Of a stretch of 64,000 nucleotides of DNA, positions 24,601 to 38,080 are shown one piece after another. Positions within the stretch are counted from its first letter, which is position 1. Every line of letters begins with the position of its first letter. The notes beneath the pieces are model-generated. The model saw nothing but the letters and a program-made list of their open reading frames with translations, made no database searches and had not been told where the DNA came from. A program made the position numbers and the translations under genes. Source of the stretch: Hypomyces perniciosus (lineage: Eukaryota; Ascomycota; Sordariomycetes; Hypocreales; Hypocreaceae); assembly GCA_008477525.1 (NCBI GenBank), contig SPDT01000010.1, positions 1,922,001 through 1,986,000 on the forward strand. Reading direction: 5' to 3'.

Positions 24601-27600
24601 TTAAAAGCTTTTAGTTATATTTTTAAAATGTTACGCGCGCTATTAAAAGAAAGCTTTTTAAGCCTGTCTATATCCCGGCAGAGATTTTATATATTTATAG
24701 GTGGTTCTTTTATACTATTTTTAAGCAGATAATGTATATTACGGCCCTATTTATACTATTCTATAGATAGTATAATCCTCGGTTCTGCGAAGGGTACTTT
24801 TAAACTTAGTCTATTACTATTACGGCTATTAAAGAATATATCTTATTCCCTTTTGATAACTATATCTTTATCCTAGGTTTCTAATAAAGGGACTATTTGA
24901 ATTGCCTTTAGTTTAAGGCCTTTTTTTATATTTAGCAATATCTTTTTGGTTATTAGCTTTAATAAAGCGACTAAAGTATAGCTATTACTTTTTTTTAGAA
25001 AGATTAGATATTTACTTTTATTAGGCTAATAGTCTTTAATTATTTTAATCCTTTAATAGCCCTTTATTTTATAAAAGACTTTCTTTATCTTAAAAGAAAT
25101 AAAAAGGCAGAGAGTTAAGCGATTTAATAGGTTTAAAAGTTTATCGTAGCTTTTACTATTAAGAAATAAGCGGTTAATAAGGAAATATAATTAACAAATT
25201 ATTTAATTTTATAGTTCTTTTCCTTATAGTATACCTAGGTTATATTTTTTATAAGCGGGGCAATAAACTTTAATTAGCAGCTATCTCCTCCCCTTTAAAA
25301 ATAATACTTAGTAGCTGTTTTTTAAAAATATTATTGCCTATTTTTGCCTATATATCCTTTATATAAAGGTAATTATCTCGATTTATCTGGTTTATTTTAA
25401 AAATAGCTACCTTAAAGTATTATAAAGGATTATATTTTAATTAAAATATTTCTTTTTCCTTTAATTTACAAGTATATATTTTAATTCTCAGCTAAACTAT
25501 TCAATTTCTTTAATTATATATTCTTTTAATAGTTAAAGAGTTACTGTACAGCTTTTTAAGTTTTTAATTATTAATAACCTTAATTATCGCTTTATTAACT
25601 ACTTTATCTTTAAGTAAATCTTTATTTACCTTTAAGTGTTAATCTATAAAAGTCTTTTTAGCGCTTTATATTATAAAGTAAGATAAAGTTATTAAAGAAG
25701 AGTAGTTTAGCTGCTTTCTGCAGTAAATATTAATTGTTAATATTTATCCTTTTAGTTAATATTTAGTGAAATGCAGTTACTTTGTTTTAAACTATTTTAA
25801 TATTTTCCTTTTTTCTTTTAAATATATAAATATATACTATTAATTAATCTTTTATTATATAGACTTTATGTTAATTAATTAGCTGCTAAGTAGGTAGTTT
25901 TACTTTTAAGGGAAAGATTAATTTTTAGTTAAATAACAGGTAAAATATAAAGTACTTTATTAAGCTTTTTACTATATATTTATTAACTATAATCGCCTTA
26001 TTTAAGTTCTAGAATTACTTTTTATTAAGCTTAGCTATTTTTACTAGCATTAATATTAAACTTTAATAGTTAACCTTTACTGCAGTATTAGCTTTAAGGT
26101 TATATATTAATATTTAAATAATTTTAACTTTTAGATTAATTAATACTTTTAAAAGTATTTTTGATATTTCTAGTCCTTTATCTATAATAGCTTAAATTAT
26201 TATATTAAATTAATATATTTATTTAAATATAAACTTTGTTATTGCTATTAATAATAAAATAAATATAGGTTCTATTTCTATTTATCTATAACAGTTATAT
26301 ACTTTTTTAAATAAATATATATATTTATAGTTATTTAAGATATATTAGGTATTAAAATAGAACTTTTTTATAGATTTAGTTAATTTTATTGTAATAGCTG
26401 GCTTTTTAAGGCAGTGTAGGTTAAAGCTTTAGTACTAGGGGTATAATATAACTGCTTTATATATATTATTTTATATCTGCAGCTATTAGTATTTTTCTTT
26501 TAAAAACTAGAAAGTTACTTCCTGGCCTTTATAGCCTATTTTAGCGTAGTACTGCTGAATAGCTGTTTTCTTTAAGGTTAGGCTGTTAAAGATAAATGTA
26601 GGTTAGCGGCGGTATTTTATTGGTTTTGCCTATAATTTCCTATCTTTTATAATAAATCTTTTTACTTTATTTTTAAATCGCTAAAAGTCTACAGTTAAAA
26701 GATTAAATAGTCTTTATATTATTTAAAAATACTGCGTAATCTATTAAAACTCCTCGCTATACTTTTTTCCTAGCAGTATAAATAAAATAGCATTTAAGTG
26801 TATATTTATAAAATCTTTTAAGTCTTTGTTTTTCTTAGCTTTAGCTTTATCTATAGCAGTTATTAATTTATAGGATAACATATCCGCTACAGTATTATCT
26901 TTTCTAAAGATATACTTAGCTGTAAAGTCGAAAAAGGATATAATTAATTTATTAGGTTATATATTTACTTAGGATATTGTTAATTCCGCTATTTATTTAA
27001 TTAATAATTACTTTAGCGTCTGTTTTTAGTGTAAATAGGAGTCTATACATATAAGTGCGCAGCCTTTTAAAGGCTTAAAGCAAACCTTTATATTCCTTTT
27101 TTATAGTATTATATTTTATTTTTAATACAAGCTAATACCTACTTTTATATTAAATTAAGTGTCTTTTCCTTTTTATAATCTATATTAAAATAGCCGTTTA
27201 GCCTATTATATTAGTATTAACTATAAGGATTACCTCCTTATATCTTTTATTTACGTTTAATATTACTAGTATTAGGCCAAGGTAATAAGTTTTTTAAGCT
27301 GGTCTATAGTTTACTGTTATTTTTTAGTTTACTTTTAGGGGGCGTTTTTCTTTAATAGGGTTGTTAAAGGCTTAATAATCTACGCGAAATATTTAATCTA
27401 GTATTTATAGTAGCTAATTAAATTAAAAAAAGATTAAATTTTATTAATAGTTTTACAGTTTTTTTATTCTTGAATTTTAATAATTTTACCTATAGCTAGT
27501 TAATGCTTTTCTATTTTATATAAATACTTTATTAATTTAGAAAATCTTTGATAAACGACTGATTTTACTGCTAAAATTGTATATTTTAATAGTTTAATAT

Positions 27601-30600
27601 TTACTAGGGTTTTATTAAGATTTTAAAGATACTTTAAAATATAATATTAAACCTTAAATATTGCTTTTTTACTGCTATGTATAGACTTTAAACCTTGCAC
27701 TATAATATTATTTAAAAATAGTTATTAAACTATAAGTATAAGATTAAATAGTATTTAAAGAATAATATATTAGAATTGCGCTATTAAGTTTATAGCGCTT
27801 ATTAAAAGAGTATAGTATTTTAAAAGGCTAATAGGGCTTATAAATATAGTTATATTTTAGCTTTTTTAATTAAAAGGGATTTAATTATAGCTTAAAAAAA
27901 AGTCTAATAATAATAGTATTATATTACCTGTAAAGTCTTTGCTAAATTAATCTGCATTTAATAGGATAAAAGTGTCTTTAATAGTTACTTTATTTATCTA
28001 TATAATAGAATTAATAAAGTAAAGCCTATTATTTTTCTTTTATATTAAGAAAAATAGGTTTTTATATAGCCTATAGCCTTCCTTTAAAAGACTTTTTTTA
28101 ATATATATTTATAGCAGGTTAATTACTTTTTTCTCTATACCTTTAAAGATTAAAATACTGCCGCTCTGCTAAGTATTATACTTTACTATATAAATAGTTT
28201 ATAGTAAGGCAATTTTAGGGTCTAGCTTTCTATATTTTATAAAATCTTAAAAAGTGCTATTTCTTTATTTTTCAGGATTTGCATTAAGATTATGGTTTTT
28301 TATATTATTAGTTTCCCTTTTATTATCTTTAAGATTACTGCTAGGCGGTTTAGTATAAGTTTTAACCTAGCTTTAATTAATAAGAACTTTAAAGTAATAT
28401 ATTTAGTAAAGGGGGTATTAAGGTTTAAATTATCTTTAACTTTATCTTATTTTTTTGATTTTTAATAAAAACTTTTAATAGAAATAAAACTGTTAGATAA
28501 AGTATTATCTACTAGATAGATTTTTATGCCTTTTTTTTTATATATAGTATTAGTTTTAATCCATTTACGCTTCTGCGCTTTCCTTTAAGACTTTCTTTTT
28601 TATTCCTTTATTCCTTTAAATTCTTTTACTGTTTTTTTTATTGCTTTTATTTAATCTTTTAACTTATTAGCTAATAGCAGCTAAATTAAATCCTCTTTAG
28701 CTTACTTTAATAGTCTATATAAAACCTCTTTTTTTAATGTAAAGTAAAGGTTTTCTAAGCTTTTTTCTGTTTTATTAACTTTATATTTAAATATAAAGTT
28801 AATATTTATTTTAGCTTTAGGTTATATAATGCCTTTATTTTATATTCATAATCAATAGCTTTAATAATAAAAGTAATCATTTAAATATTCCCTATTTTAT
28901 ATTTTATATATAAATCCCTATTCTTTAATATATAATTAAATATTAGCTGCGCAGCTTAAATAAATAGTATTTTGAAGATAAAAGGCATCAAGATATTATT
29001 AAATGTAATATACAATCTAGCTGCTATTTAAGTATTATTTATATATACCTAAATAACAGTTTTACTATATATATTTACTTGCTTATTATTAAATATAATG
29101 CTAATTGCTTTATAGGAGTATATTATTATACTATATTTTATAGTTAATTAATAGGAGATAATATTTTCCTTTAAGTTTAAGTTTATAAATACTTTAATAA
29201 ATATACTATTAAGCTCTTTTAAATGAACTTATATTTGCAGAAAATCCTATAAATAGCAGAAGATCTTTTTTATTTAAACTATATAAATTTAGGTTATAGA
29301 CTTTTATAACCGATTGACTTTATAATTAATAGCTATATTTAATTACTTTAGTTTATAAAAGTATATTTTTAAAAGTAGTGATAGGTTTAAGTCTTTAAGA
29401 TTAAATAATTCTTTATTTAGTAATCCCTTTATTAGCAAAGGTTATAAAGTTATAGCTTTAAAAGGTTAATCCTATAGCAGCTGAATGACTTATATAGTTA
29501 ATTCTGCGCGTATAGCTATTATATTTAGTCTTTTTAACAGTTTTTCTTTAAAAGGGTATTTATATATAGGGATAGAGGTTATTTACTGTAAGGCAGATTT
29601 AAAGACAGTTAAATTAGTCTTCCTATAAAACTGTATTTTAGTAATTCCTTATAATTTTGCAATTAAGTTTATTTTTAAAATGTTTGCAAGCTTTAAAATA
29701 GCATTTAAAAGAGTATTAGTTTTAAGCTTAATTGCATTATTTAGAATTGCTATTTAGATTATTATCTTAGCTTGCTTTGCCTTTAGCAGTTCTTTTTTAT
29801 TGCTAGTCCTTTTAATTTTATTTTTTTATTGTATTATAGTCTTAAAGGTATAGGCTTTAAGGCTGTAGGTATAGGGTTTAAATACAGTTGCTTTTTTTTA
29901 ATTAATCTTTTTATTTAAGGCAGTAATAGCTCTTTTTTAATTTACTTATCTACTTTATTAATTATATAAATATACTTTTATCCCCTATTAATTATAAAGT
30001 TAATAAAGAGAGTCTAATTAAATAATTTTTTAGTTAAGCTCGCCTAGTTATATTTATTTAAAGGTTCCTTTAAAGAGGCTGTTTTAGCTAGGTTTATAGA
30101 AAAATTCTTAACCCCTTTTGCTTATATATTATCCCTTTTATTAGTAATTATTTAATTTTTACCTATAAAGTATATAATATTTATTATTAATGTTTTTATA
30201 GGAATTATATTTAACTTTTATAGTGCCTGGATTTTAAATATCTCTTTATATATTACTTTATTATAAATAGTGCTAAAGAGTTTAGCTTTATAAGTAATTG
30301 GTTTTTAGTTAAAAAAGCTAGGTTTTATCTTTTTTGCAAATAATAGGCTTAGGGAAACCTTATTTTAAGCTTTAAATGATTCTATTTAAAGGGCTAGTAT
30401 TTTTTATATATAGGTTTTAATAGTTATAATTAATATAATAAATTAAAGCGGGATTAAGGTTTTCTGCAGGCCTATTTAAGCTATTTTTACTATTAAGTTA
30501 TATATTATAAACCTATAGCCTTTATTATAGGTTAATTTAGTGCAGTTTTAAAGAAAATAGTCTTTATTTTTATAATATTAATAGTATTTAATATTAATAA

Positions 30601-32740
30601 CTGCCTTTAAGTAATAGATAAAGAAGGTGTTTGGTATATTATTATATAAAGGGTCTATTATATTAATATTATTAATAGCAATTATTAAAGTAAAAGGTCT
30701 TTATATAGGTTTATTGCTACTAATAGTAATATAATAATATTCTTTTTCTTTTAGGTTAATTGCCTTTTCCTTTTACTGGAAAAGCTAAATTACTAGTTTA
30801 TTAAATTTTTTAAATAAAGCGTTTATTTAATCTTTAAACTGTAAAGCTATAGTTAATTCTGCAAGTTTAGGCTATTTTTCTTTTTACTTCTTTATCTTTA
30901 AGCTTAACTTTAATTTAGATAAATCTCATAAATCTTTAGTTTTAAATACTCCTTTATTAAACTCTTAAAAATAGGTTTTTTAAATATTAAGCTTTATTAG
31001 TATTTTATTATAGAAAAGTATTTAGACTTTAGTATATACTAGATCTTTAAAATTGTTAATTTCTTTAATCCCTTTAAAAGCTATTATTAGCTAGAGCAGC
31101 TCTAGTAGTATTACTTTCGCGATATTATAGGAATATAGTATTACTGTCTTTTAATTTCTTTTATTAAGCTTTTAATAGAGATATTAATATTAAAGTAACT
31201 AATCTATTATAGACTATATTCTTATAGGTTATAGCGATAAAGGTTTTAAAGTTATACTGTATATAATTCCAATTAATCTTTATCCTATTACTTATAGTAT
31301 TATAAAAGTTTTTTCTTTATTTTATCCCAGTTAATATTTTCTTTAATAAAAATCTAAACTATTTTCTATTCCTTTACTTTTATAAATAGTTTTAAGTACC
31401 TCTTTTAGTTTTTAATTAAGATTCTTTAATCATTTATTTTTTATTTATAGTTTTTTAGGAATTAGGATATATTTTTACGATTAAATTTGCTTATAAGGTT
31501 AGTCTTTTTTAGTAGCTTTATGCTTTAGATATTCTTAAAGGCTTAAATAAAAAAAAGAACTTTTAAAATAGTAATTTCCCCTTTTCCGCTAAAAAGCTTA
31601 ACCTTTCCCTAGATTTTATTATAATAAATATAAATATTGTTAATATTAAATTAAGTATATAATTAAATGATTTTTTTAAGTTAAGGGGTTAAGGATAGAG
31701 TTGCGTTTAGTATTTTAATGAAAAGAGGTTATTAGTTTAATTTAGACTTTTTCGCTTTAAGTTAAAGTAAGTTATTAGAGTTTTAATTAAATAGTTTTTT
31801 AATAAAAGAAGGCTTTTTCTTGTATAGATTAAAGTTATTTAACTCGGATATCTGGCCTTTAAAAGAGTATTCTTTTAATAATAGAGCTATAGTAATATAT
31901 TTTGTTAATATAAAGAGTTCTTTTATATAGAAAAAGGGTTGCGTTTATCTATCTAGGATAAAGAAATTAGCTAGTCTTTTAAAGATAGCTTCCTATATTA
32001 ATACTGGTTATAGAATATTAAATTATGATCCTTTTTATATCTTTTTAAATGTCTTTAATATAAGTAAAGACAGCCTATATACTAGAGATTGCAAGAGTAG
32101 TAAAAATAATGCTGTTATTTAAAGTTAAAAAAAACTTAGCTAGGAATATTAATAAAATTAAAATAAAGTCTCTATATTAAAAGATTAAATAATTAATATA
32201 TCCTTTATCGGCCCTTTATAGCTATTTTACCTATTAACTTATTTACTAGTAAATGAAATAACGGTTATAATAATATATTAATAGTTTAAAGGGGCTTAGG
32301 TTATATCATATTAACTGTTTTACTTATATATTTACTTTTACTATAGCGATTGGTTTTTTAGTAATTTTCTTTAAAATCTTAGCTTCTAATTAGCAAATAT
32401 TGTCAACTAATAGTTTTTTAAAGTTCTGCTCTTTTATTATATTTTAATTCATTATACTTAGGTTAACTAATCTTGATATCTTTTCGGAAATTGCAATTAA
32501 ATAACCCGCATTTTCAGAGTTAAGTATTATACTAATCTATATTAAATAGTTATAAAAGGGGTTTTAGGCTATTTCCATTAATTAATTATTTTATATTTAT
32601 ATAGAGATTAGGTAAAGCTAGCCTATAATTCTATTAATAGTTAGGTAAAGGTAGGTTTTGGTAGTAGTATAGAAGTGCTTTTAGTAATTACTTCCTAGGA
32701 TACAATCCTTGAGATTTCCCTTTATCTCGATTACTAGTTT

Positions 32741-33140
32741 TATTAAGGGGGAATTGGCACTTTAAAACATATATATAATATATATATACCTATATATAAC
32801 GATTAATATCAAGCGCGAGAACTATGCTTTTAATAGAACTATAAAACAGCAATTAAGTAATATAAAGACTAAAAGATACTGCAGATTATTTAATTATAAT
32901 GCCAGTAGCTGAAAGTAATTAATAGTTACCTTTATACGCCTTAGCGACTATATTCTTATAGGTAAGGGAATATATTAAAGGGGGAAAAAGGTTAGTTTAT
33001 ATTAAACTAGGTCTATTTATATATCTTTATACTCTTATGCTTCCTTAATCTAGTAACTGCTTAAATAAATAACCGACTTTTTTTAGGTAAGCTTAACAAG
33101 AAAGATGCAGGTGTATTGGGTATATCAGTTACCCCCAATA
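32741..33140 (-). repeat. 5' LTR of gypsy copy B
   Basis: A 400-bp LTR starting TATTAAGGGGGAATTGG and ending CCCCCAATA. It is preceded on its inner side by the same conserved leader as copy A. Confidence 0.8.
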
Positions 33141-34391
33141 AAATATCTGCTATAAGAAACTAAATATTAAAACCTTTAGTTAATTGCTTAATAGCTTTAT
33201 TAGATTTAATAGTTCCTTTAATTCTCTTAATTTATTAAAGAAAAGTCTTTTTTAAGGAATTTAAATATTTATTTATTTAGTTTAGTATATTAATATTAAC
33301 TTTTAAAATAGCTAGCTTAGCTAATAGCCTATTAAAAGTAGCGTTAAATTCAGTTAAAGATCCTTTATAATAATATATTTAATAAATAAAATTCCCTATA
33401 AAGGGAATCTCTTTATAGAGTATTAAAGTAACTATATTATCTCTTTAATACTAAAAATGCTTCTTTTAGGCTTTAAATCTAAGAAATAGATATAGCAGGA
33501 ATAGCTGTTAAGTTATCCTTAATTAGTATAAGTAATAAGGCCTATTTTAAATTAAATAGGGAATTAATAATTATAGGATTTTCTATAAAAGTATAGTAAT
33601 TTATAGCCTTTAGTATAATACTTAAAGACTATTTCTATTAATTAAAATTATTAAAACCTATTAGTTTATAGCTTTCTAGAAAGCTATAAACCTTTTTTAA
33701 TACTTTTTTAAATAAACCTATTATTTAAAGTAGAAATAATAGTTTAAGGTTAAAGAATAAATAAAAATGGAATTTAGATTAATATAGGAATAGGAGTAGG
33801 AGCTTGTACTGGCACTAGTATAGGGGCTATAGGATTAATTTCTATTAGACTAGTAGTTTTAAGTTAAAGATTTAATATAGTAGCAGTTAAGCTAGCTAAA
33901 GTATTAAATAACTGCAATATAATAGTATTCTAACCCTTTAACTATACCTTCATTGTTTTAGTAAAAGCCCTTTATACTTAAAGCTTTTATTTTATATTCT
34001 GCATTTAAATAAATAGATCCTTTTACTGCTAGGGAGAGCTATTATCTTTAATTAAAGAAATAAGGCTGCTAAAAGCTTTAATAGGTCGACTTATACTGTT
34101 AACATTAAACCTATATCCTATCGAAATAGGGAATATACTATATAGTATATAGAAATAGTAATATAAATAGTATTACTATAACTATAATAGTATTTATAGT
34201 AGAAGCTTAAGAATAGCTTTAGATAGTTAAAAATCCTAAAAATGCTAGTATAACCACTAGGATAAGCACTATAAAAACCCGCTATAAGTGCTGTAGTAGC
34301 GCTAAGGGAAGTGCTGTAACTATTAGGGAAAACCTATTAATAGAGACTTAAGGAAAACTCTCCTAGGCTTATAACCTGTTAAAATAATAAA
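33141..34391 (-). mobile_element. Copia-type retrotransposon, 5' portion of the internal region (primer site and gag), minus strand
   Basis: On the complement it starts GGTTATAAGCCTAGGAGAG directly after the LTR end at 34392. This is the half-tRNA primer site complementary to initiator tRNA-Met, less decayed than the plus-strand copy. About 33141-33260 aligns with 11840-11950 of the plus-strand element. The remainder should be gag, but no frame is intact. It continues across gypsy B into 17652-21257; together the internal region is about 4.9 kb, normal for copia. Confidence 0.7.
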
Positions 34392-34957
34392 GTTATACTA
34401 AACCTTATTTATATATAGCTTTTAGGAAACTGTATATAATACAGTAATAAAGAAATAACTAAGAATTTATTAGGTAAATAATAGACTAAATAATTAAATT
34501 GTAATTAATTTAAGAGCTGAAAAGCTATAGGATATTTAGTAATATACGGCTATATTATAGAAGTAATTATAGAATAATGCTTTATCTTTTATAATAGTCC
34601 TTTAATTTAATAATAGGCATATAGTGGCAGAATTAGGTTTATAGCTGCATTCTTATTTTCCGTAAAATTCATTTATATAGGAAATCAGCTAAATCGACTT
34701 ACAGCTATATAAATAGGAAACCATTTTAGTCAGATTTTTCACAATGGCTATTATGCCTATTATATTAAGTTTAAGGTCGGCGGGGTAGTTGGTCTTAGCT
34801 TAATTATTATCGTTAAAGATAACAGAAATTTCCTGACTTATACTGAAGATCCTCTATAAACTTGGTCCTAGCGTCGGGCCTAATTCCGGGTCTAGCCAGA
34901 ATAGGAAGGTTACCTAATTATACTGAAATCCTTACTTTTTAGCCCTCTTTTTTAATA
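34392..34957 (-). repeat. 5' LTR of the minus-strand copia element
   Basis: A 566-bp LTR running from TGTTAAAATAATAAAG (34392) to CCTCTTTTTTAATA (34957). The primer site lies immediately to its left, which fixes it as the 5' LTR. Confidence 0.75.
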
Positions 34958-35097
34958 TAACTGTATATTACTAGATATTTTATAGCTTTTTAGCTATTAA
35001 ATTAGTTATAATTTAATTGTTTAGTTTATTGTTTACCTAGTAACCTTTTAGTTGTTTCTTTATTACTGCATTATATACAGCTTCCTAGAAGCCACTT
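34958..35097 (+). repeat. Copia LTR tail fragment, plus orientation
   Basis: It matches the part of the 16624-17203 LTR from about 17040 to 17160, including the AGCTTCCTAGAAGC palindrome. The fragment is cut on the right by the solo gypsy LTR. Confidence 0.55.
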
Positions 35098-35497
35098 TAT
35101 TCAGGGGGAATTGGCACTCCTAAATACACGTATAATACATATATACCCATACGCAACGACTAGTATTAAGCGCGGGAACTGCGCTTTTAATAGAATTATA
35201 AAGTGGGAATTAAATAATATAAAGATTAAAAGATACTGCAGATTATTTAATTGTAATGCCAGCAGCTAAAAGTAACTAACAGTTACCTTTATACGCCTTA
35301 GCGGCTATAAACTTACAGGTAGGGTTATATATTAAAGGGGGAAGAAGGTTATTATATATTAACCTAGGTCTATTTATATATCTTTATACTCTTACGCTTT
35401 CCTAATCTAGTAACTGCTTAAATAAATAGCTAATTTTTCTCAGGTAAACTTAATAAAAAAAATGCAAGTGTATTAAGTATATTAATTACCCCTGATA
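35098..35497 (-). repeat. Solo gypsy LTR
   Basis: A 400-bp copy with no internal region on either side. Copia LTR fragments flank it on both sides (34958-35097 and 35501-35586) in opposite orientations. The flanking pentamers do not match. Confidence 0.7.
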
Positions 35498-35500
35498 AAG

Positions 35501-35586
35501 TATTAGGCCTAACTTTAAGTCTAGCTAAAATAGTAAAGTTATTTAAATATATTAAAATCCTTACTTTTTAGCCCTCCTTTTTAATA
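35501..35586 (-). repeat. Copia LTR terminal fragment
   Basis: It matches the last 85 bp or so of the minus-orientation LTRs, ending CCCTCCTTTTTAATA. The rest is missing at the gypsy LTR border. Confidence 0.55.
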
Positions 35587-36354
35587 AAAGAGATATTAAA
35601 AGACTATAATTAAAGTTAAATAGATTAAGTAAAGGGAGCAGTAAATTTAAAGAAAAGTAATAAAGTCTTATAGTTAATAATTAAAATATTATAAAAAAAT
35701 AGATATAAACTAGTAAATAAATATTATAGTTAAATTTTATTAATCCTTAAAGTCTTTCTGCGTTTAGATTAAACTGCTATTATATATAATTATTTAGGTT
35801 TTTTAAACTTTTTAGACTTTTTAAATCTTTTAAATCTTTTAAACCTCTTAGTCTTTTTAAACTTTTAAATTAACTAATTTTAATAAAGGTTTTAATAGGC
35901 TGCCCTTTTTTTAAATATTAACTTTAATATTTAAAGACTTAATTAATTAGTTTTTTTAATAACTTTTAAATATATTCATAGTTTAATAGCTTTATATATT
36001 AAGCCTTTAAAATCTTTTTTAATAATTTTTAAATATATTAATAGCTTAATTGCCTTATACTTTAAGTTATTAAAATTATTTTTTAATGACTTTTAAATAT
36101 ATAAGTAATTTAATTATATACTTTAAACTCCTTTTAAATCTTTAACCTTTAAACTCTTATTTAATATTAAACTTTTTTATAATTGCCTTTTAGCTTTTTA
36201 TTAAAAATATACTTCTATATAGTTTTATTTTTATTTTTTAAATACCCTGCCCTTTTAAATATTTTATCTTTTACTTTTTTTAATATTTTATTTTTTGCCT
36301 TTTTTAATATTTATGCCCTACTTTCTTTAATATTTTATTCTTTTAATTTATTTT
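35587..36354. repeat. AT-rich repeat G, copy 1, with a decayed short-unit tandem array
   Basis: About 35625-35815 aligns directly with about 38095-38285. After it, 35800-35870 contains TTTTTAAACTT/TTTTAAATC-like units, the RIP-decayed version of the GC-rich units at 38275-38330. The remainder is pyrimidine-rich AT DNA with a meaningless 60-codon open stretch (36183-36365). Confidence 0.45.
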
Positions 36355-36934
36355 TATTAAAATAATAAAGTTATACTAAACCTTATTTATATATAGCTTC
36401 TAGGAAGCTGCATACAATACAGTAATAAGGAAATGACTGAGAGTTTATCGAGCAATAATAGATAAATAATTGAATTGTAACTAATCTAATAGCTAAAAAG
36501 CTATAGAATATCGAGTATATATGCAGCTGGTGTAGAAGTGATTGTATAAACAATAGCTTTATCTTCTATAATAGTCCTCCAATTAAATAATAGGAATATA
36601 GCGGCAGAATTGGGTTTGTGGCCGCATTCCTATTTTCTGCAAAATTCATTTATGTAGGAAATCAGCCAAATCGACTTACAGCTATACAAACAGGAAACCA
36701 TTTTAGTCGGATTTTTCACAATAGCCATTATAGATATTATATTGAGTTTAGGGTAGGCGGGGTAGCTGGTCTTAGCTTAATTATTATCGTTGAAGATAAT
36801 AGAAATTTCCTGACTTATACCGGAGTTCCTCTAGGAACTCGGTCCTAGCATCAGGCCTAATTCCAGGTCTAGCCAAAATAGGAAGGTTACCCAATTACAC
36901 TGAAATCCTTACTTTTTAGCCCTCCTTTTTAACA
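36355..36934 (-). repeat. Solo copia LTR (580 bp) with ATTTT target duplication
   Basis: It runs from TATTAAAATAATAAAG (RIP form of TGTTAAAA) to CCTCCTTTTTAACA. The pentamer ATTTT is repeated at 36350-36354 and 36935-36939. A matching target duplication without internal sequence marks a solo LTR left by LTR-LTR recombination. The open stretch at 36618-36848 lies inside the LTR and is not a gene. Confidence 0.8.
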
Positions 36935-38080
36935 ATTTTAACTATAAAGTAAATTTAATTAAAGTTATAAGATTTTATTAATATTTAAATTATGAAATAC
37001 TTTACGTTTTCTTTTGATATTATAAATAATTTAAAAATCATATATTTTTAGTAATTAAATAATAATAACTTTATAAATATATAAACTTTACTTTAAGAAT
37101 AAATTAAGTAATTATTATTATAAAATATTTTGATTACTTTTTAATTTTAAACCTTTTACTAAATAAAATAATTTATTTATTAGATTTATAAAATAATTAA
37201 ACTTAAAGACTTTATAATTTAAATAGTAAATTTATAGTAGTTTACTATATAATTTATAAACTAGCAGTTATAACTCTAGCTATTATATTTTATAAATAAA
37301 CTTTTTACTAAATAATATTTAATCTCTATCCTTTAATTTAAAATAATATTAAAGTAATGTTTTTATTTAAAAATAACTTTATATGTTTTTAATTATTGTA
37401 ATATCTTACTATAAATCCTTTTAATTAATATAAACTATTAGCTTTTATATTATAAAAATAAAGATTATAAAAATTAAGCTTTTTTAATATATATATAATA
37501 AAGTATTAAGTATTTTATTAATATTATATTAATATTACTTTAATTATATAATTTAATATATTTATTTTTATATAAATTAATACCTTTAAATTATAATATA
37601 TTAAAATAAGGTTTTAAATTTTAATTTACTAGTTTTATTTTAATTAATTAATCTTAAAGGCTTTATTAATAAATTATATTATAGTTAAGCCTAGTTTTAA
37701 ATTTTAAAATTATTATGTTAAAATATATAAATAGTATAAATTTATCTCAAGTTAACTATTATATTTACTATTAAGTTTTAGCGCTATTATTTTAAAATAT
37801 ATAAGTTATATAAATTAATAAATTTATTATAAATTAATATTCTTTAACTTTTTAGCTTTTCTAATACTTTTTAAAATTAAAGTTGAATTTATTATCTTTA
37901 AAACTATAAAATTAAAGACTTTATATTAAAAATTGACTTAAAATAAAAAAACCTAACTTTTTATATTATAGCTTTATTACTATTACTTTTTTAATACTTT
38001 AAATAATTGAAGTTTTAAACTTTAAGCTTTAATAGTCTTTTTACTTTTATTAAGTAAAAAAAGATTAATTTATTAAAATA
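36935..38080. repeat. AT-rich dispersed repeat F, copy 2
   Basis: Aligned in direct orientation with 9740-10200 over its first half. No gene, no preserved protein motif and no clear ends. Confidence 0.45.

Larger units (their letters stand above)
21258..33140 (-). mobile_element. Gypsy-type LTR retrotransposon, copy B, both LTRs present, RIP-degraded
   Basis: LTRs of 400 bp lie at 21258-21657 (3') and 32741-33140 (5'), in direct orientation. The interior aligns with copy A from about 26375 rightward. Near 27690-27720 the complement reads LFLNNIIVQGLK: both Asp residues of the RT YLDD box have become Asn, so this copy has decayed further than copy A here. Copia sequence lies on both sides, so it sits inside the minus-strand copia element. 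The flanking pentamers (TAGTT and AAATA) do not match, so the insertion was followed by deletion or recombination, or the two LTRs come from different events. The total length, about 11.9 kb, is long for gypsy; 21660 to about 24300 may hold a further nested piece. Confidence 0.75.

Noticed and set aside
36183..36365. 60-codon Phe/Leu-rich frame
   Set aside because: A by-product of pyrimidine-rich AT sequence, overlapping an LTR border.
36618..36848. 76-codon open frame
   Set aside because: It is inside the solo copia LTR, antisense to it, and begins at GTG.
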